DNA from: Comamonas aquatica NBRC 14918
Lineage (GTDB): Bacteria > Pseudomonadota > Gammaproteobacteria > Burkholderiales > Burkholderiaceae_C
Direction: 5' to 3'
Assembly (NCBI RefSeq): GCF_000739875.1
Contig: NZ_BBJR01000044.1
Coordinates: 1-64,000, forward strand
DNA length: 64,000 bases
How positions within the stretch are numbered: position 1 is the first letter of the stretch; each line of letters starts with the position of its first letter. Below the pieces are notes generated by a model. It was given only the letters and a program-made list of their open reading frames with translations. It had not been told where the DNA came from and ran no database searches. Positions 63,467 to 64,000 of the stretch are shown here, one piece after another. A program made the translations under genes and the position numbers.

Positions 63467-63584
63467 CGAGCACCAACAATGCAAGCTGGCGATTCTAACT
63501 GGGCGTGACGGGCCATGGTGCACCGCACAGCAGTGCCGCAGCCGAATGCAGGGCTGCACAAAAAATGAGCGGCATGCGCACAAA

Positions 63585-63656
63585 AACAAAGGACTTCAGA
63601 TACAAACCGATCTGAAGCCCTTGTTCATTCAGCGCCAGGCGCTATCTTTTTCAAAT
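63585..63656. repeat. Dispersed palindromic repeat, copy H, behind rnhA
   Basis: The inner stem CTTCAGAT / ATCTGAAG and the arm TTCAGCGCCAGGCGCTATCT match copy G in cbiB. The T-run falls at the minus-strand end of the element (TTTGTTTTTG), so it likely terminates rnhA. It starts at the rnhA stop codon. Confidence 0.75.
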
Positions 63657-64000
63657 TCTGCCCAGCGCCCGGTCCACGCCCAGGTTGGCCAGGGCATCGG
63701 CCCGCTCGTTGCCCGGATCGCCCGCATGGCCCTTGACCCAGCGCCATTCGATGCGGTGCCCCGCGCCGCTGACCAGTGCATCCAGCGCCTGCCACAGCTC
63801 GACGTTCTTCACCGGCTGCTTGGTCGAGGTCTTCCAGCCCTTGGCTTTCCAGCCGTGGATCCATTCCGTGATGCCCTTGCGCACGTACTCGCTGTCCAGG
63901 AACAGCGTCACATCGCAGGGGCGCTTGAGGGCGCGCAACGCTTCGATCACGGCGGTCAGCTCCATGCGGTTGTTGGTGGTCTCGCGCTCGCCGCCAAACA
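63651..64000 (-). CDS. rnhA: Ribonuclease HI, C-terminal part (runs off right edge)
   Basis: The visible 116 residues start beyond the window edge. They contain [20 protein letters not shown] (metal-binding Glu), [13 protein letters not shown] (catalytic Asp), [18 protein letters not shown] (His and last Asp). The enzyme degrades RNA in RNA-DNA hybrids. The ATG at 63965 is an internal Met, because the family block before it is present in frame. The full length would be about 150 residues. Confidence 0.95.
   Translation of the reverse strand, partial: FGGERETTNNRMELTAVIEALRALKRPCDVTLFLDSEYVRKGITEWIHGWKAKGWKTSTKQPVKNVELWQALDALVSGAGHRIEWRWVKGHAGDPGNERADALANLGVDRALGRI

Noticed and set aside
1-64000. 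CRISPR array or prophage
   Set aside because: No series of identical direct repeats with regular spacers and no phage structural or integrase genes were seen; the hexamer array at 28769 is far too short.

Overview
The window is GC-rich DNA with tightly packed genes. It is most consistent with a betaproteobacterium of the Burkholderiales, probably the family Comamonadaceae. Pointers are the split hpnC/hpnD/hpnE squalene genes, Bug/TctC-type binding proteins, a TctDE-controlled tricarboxylate transporter, large methyl-accepting chemotaxis proteins, and short dispersed repeats whose arms read like ATAGCTG...GCGC or AAAAAGAGAGC...GCGC. The family call is inference; no rRNA or marker gene fixes the genus.

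Layout. Bases 1-1336 are AT-richer than the rest and hold the 5' part of an MmeI-like restriction/DNA-methyltransferase gene that runs off the left edge. A decayed stretch and tRNA-Leu(TAG) follow, so this looks like the end of a genomic island next to a tRNA. From 1974 the core-like chromosome starts: an RND efflux pump with its lipoprotein adaptor behind a TetR-type operator (1974-6331); hpnC, a chemotaxis receptor, hpnD and hpnE (6373-11355); small membrane proteins, a HAD phosphatase, ferrochelatase and an odd nucleoside deaminase (11446-15003); an MFS carrier (15309-16547); a Bug / HMG-CoA-lyase-like / CaiB cluster with a divergent LysR regulator (16624-20979); a periplasmic rhodanese with a YeeE/YedE-type sulfur transporter (21086-23443); a second chemotaxis receptor; metY and a decayed LysR gene; ompW, a DUF808 protein and a rhodanese/EF-hand lipoprotein (27145-30798); housekeeping genes purL, map, glnD, slyX, an aminotransferase and nth (31199-41447); tctABC with tctDE (41560-47015); and NDH-2 (47295-48602).

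The right third (48830-63480) is one long cobalamin block, all on the minus strand. In transcription order it reads: B12 riboswitch, btuB, cobB/cbiA, cobU, btuF, btuC, btuD, cbiM, cobO, bluB, cbiB, threonine-phosphate decarboxylase, cobQ, a His/Met-rich secreted protein, cobT. Together these take up corrinoid (BtuB, BtuFCD), probably import cobalt (CbiM), adenosylate and amidate the ring (CobO, CbiA, CobQ), make and attach the aminopropanol arm (decarboxylase, CbiB), activate it (CobU), and make and activate the lower ligand (BluB, CobT). Cobalamin synthase (cobS) and the corrin-ring genes are not in the window. A partial rnhA closes the right edge.

The most unusual signals are: (i) a family of about 50-100 bp dispersed, imperfectly palindromic repeats, at least eight copies, several in convergent spacers where they look like bidirectional terminators, and one translated in frame inside cbiB; (ii) a nucleoside deaminase whose expected zinc-ligand histidine is asparagine; (iii) terminator-like hairpins in the leaders of purL, cobT and the MFS gene; (iv) a rhodanese plus EF-hand lipoprotein; and (v) the island-borne MmeI-like enzyme.
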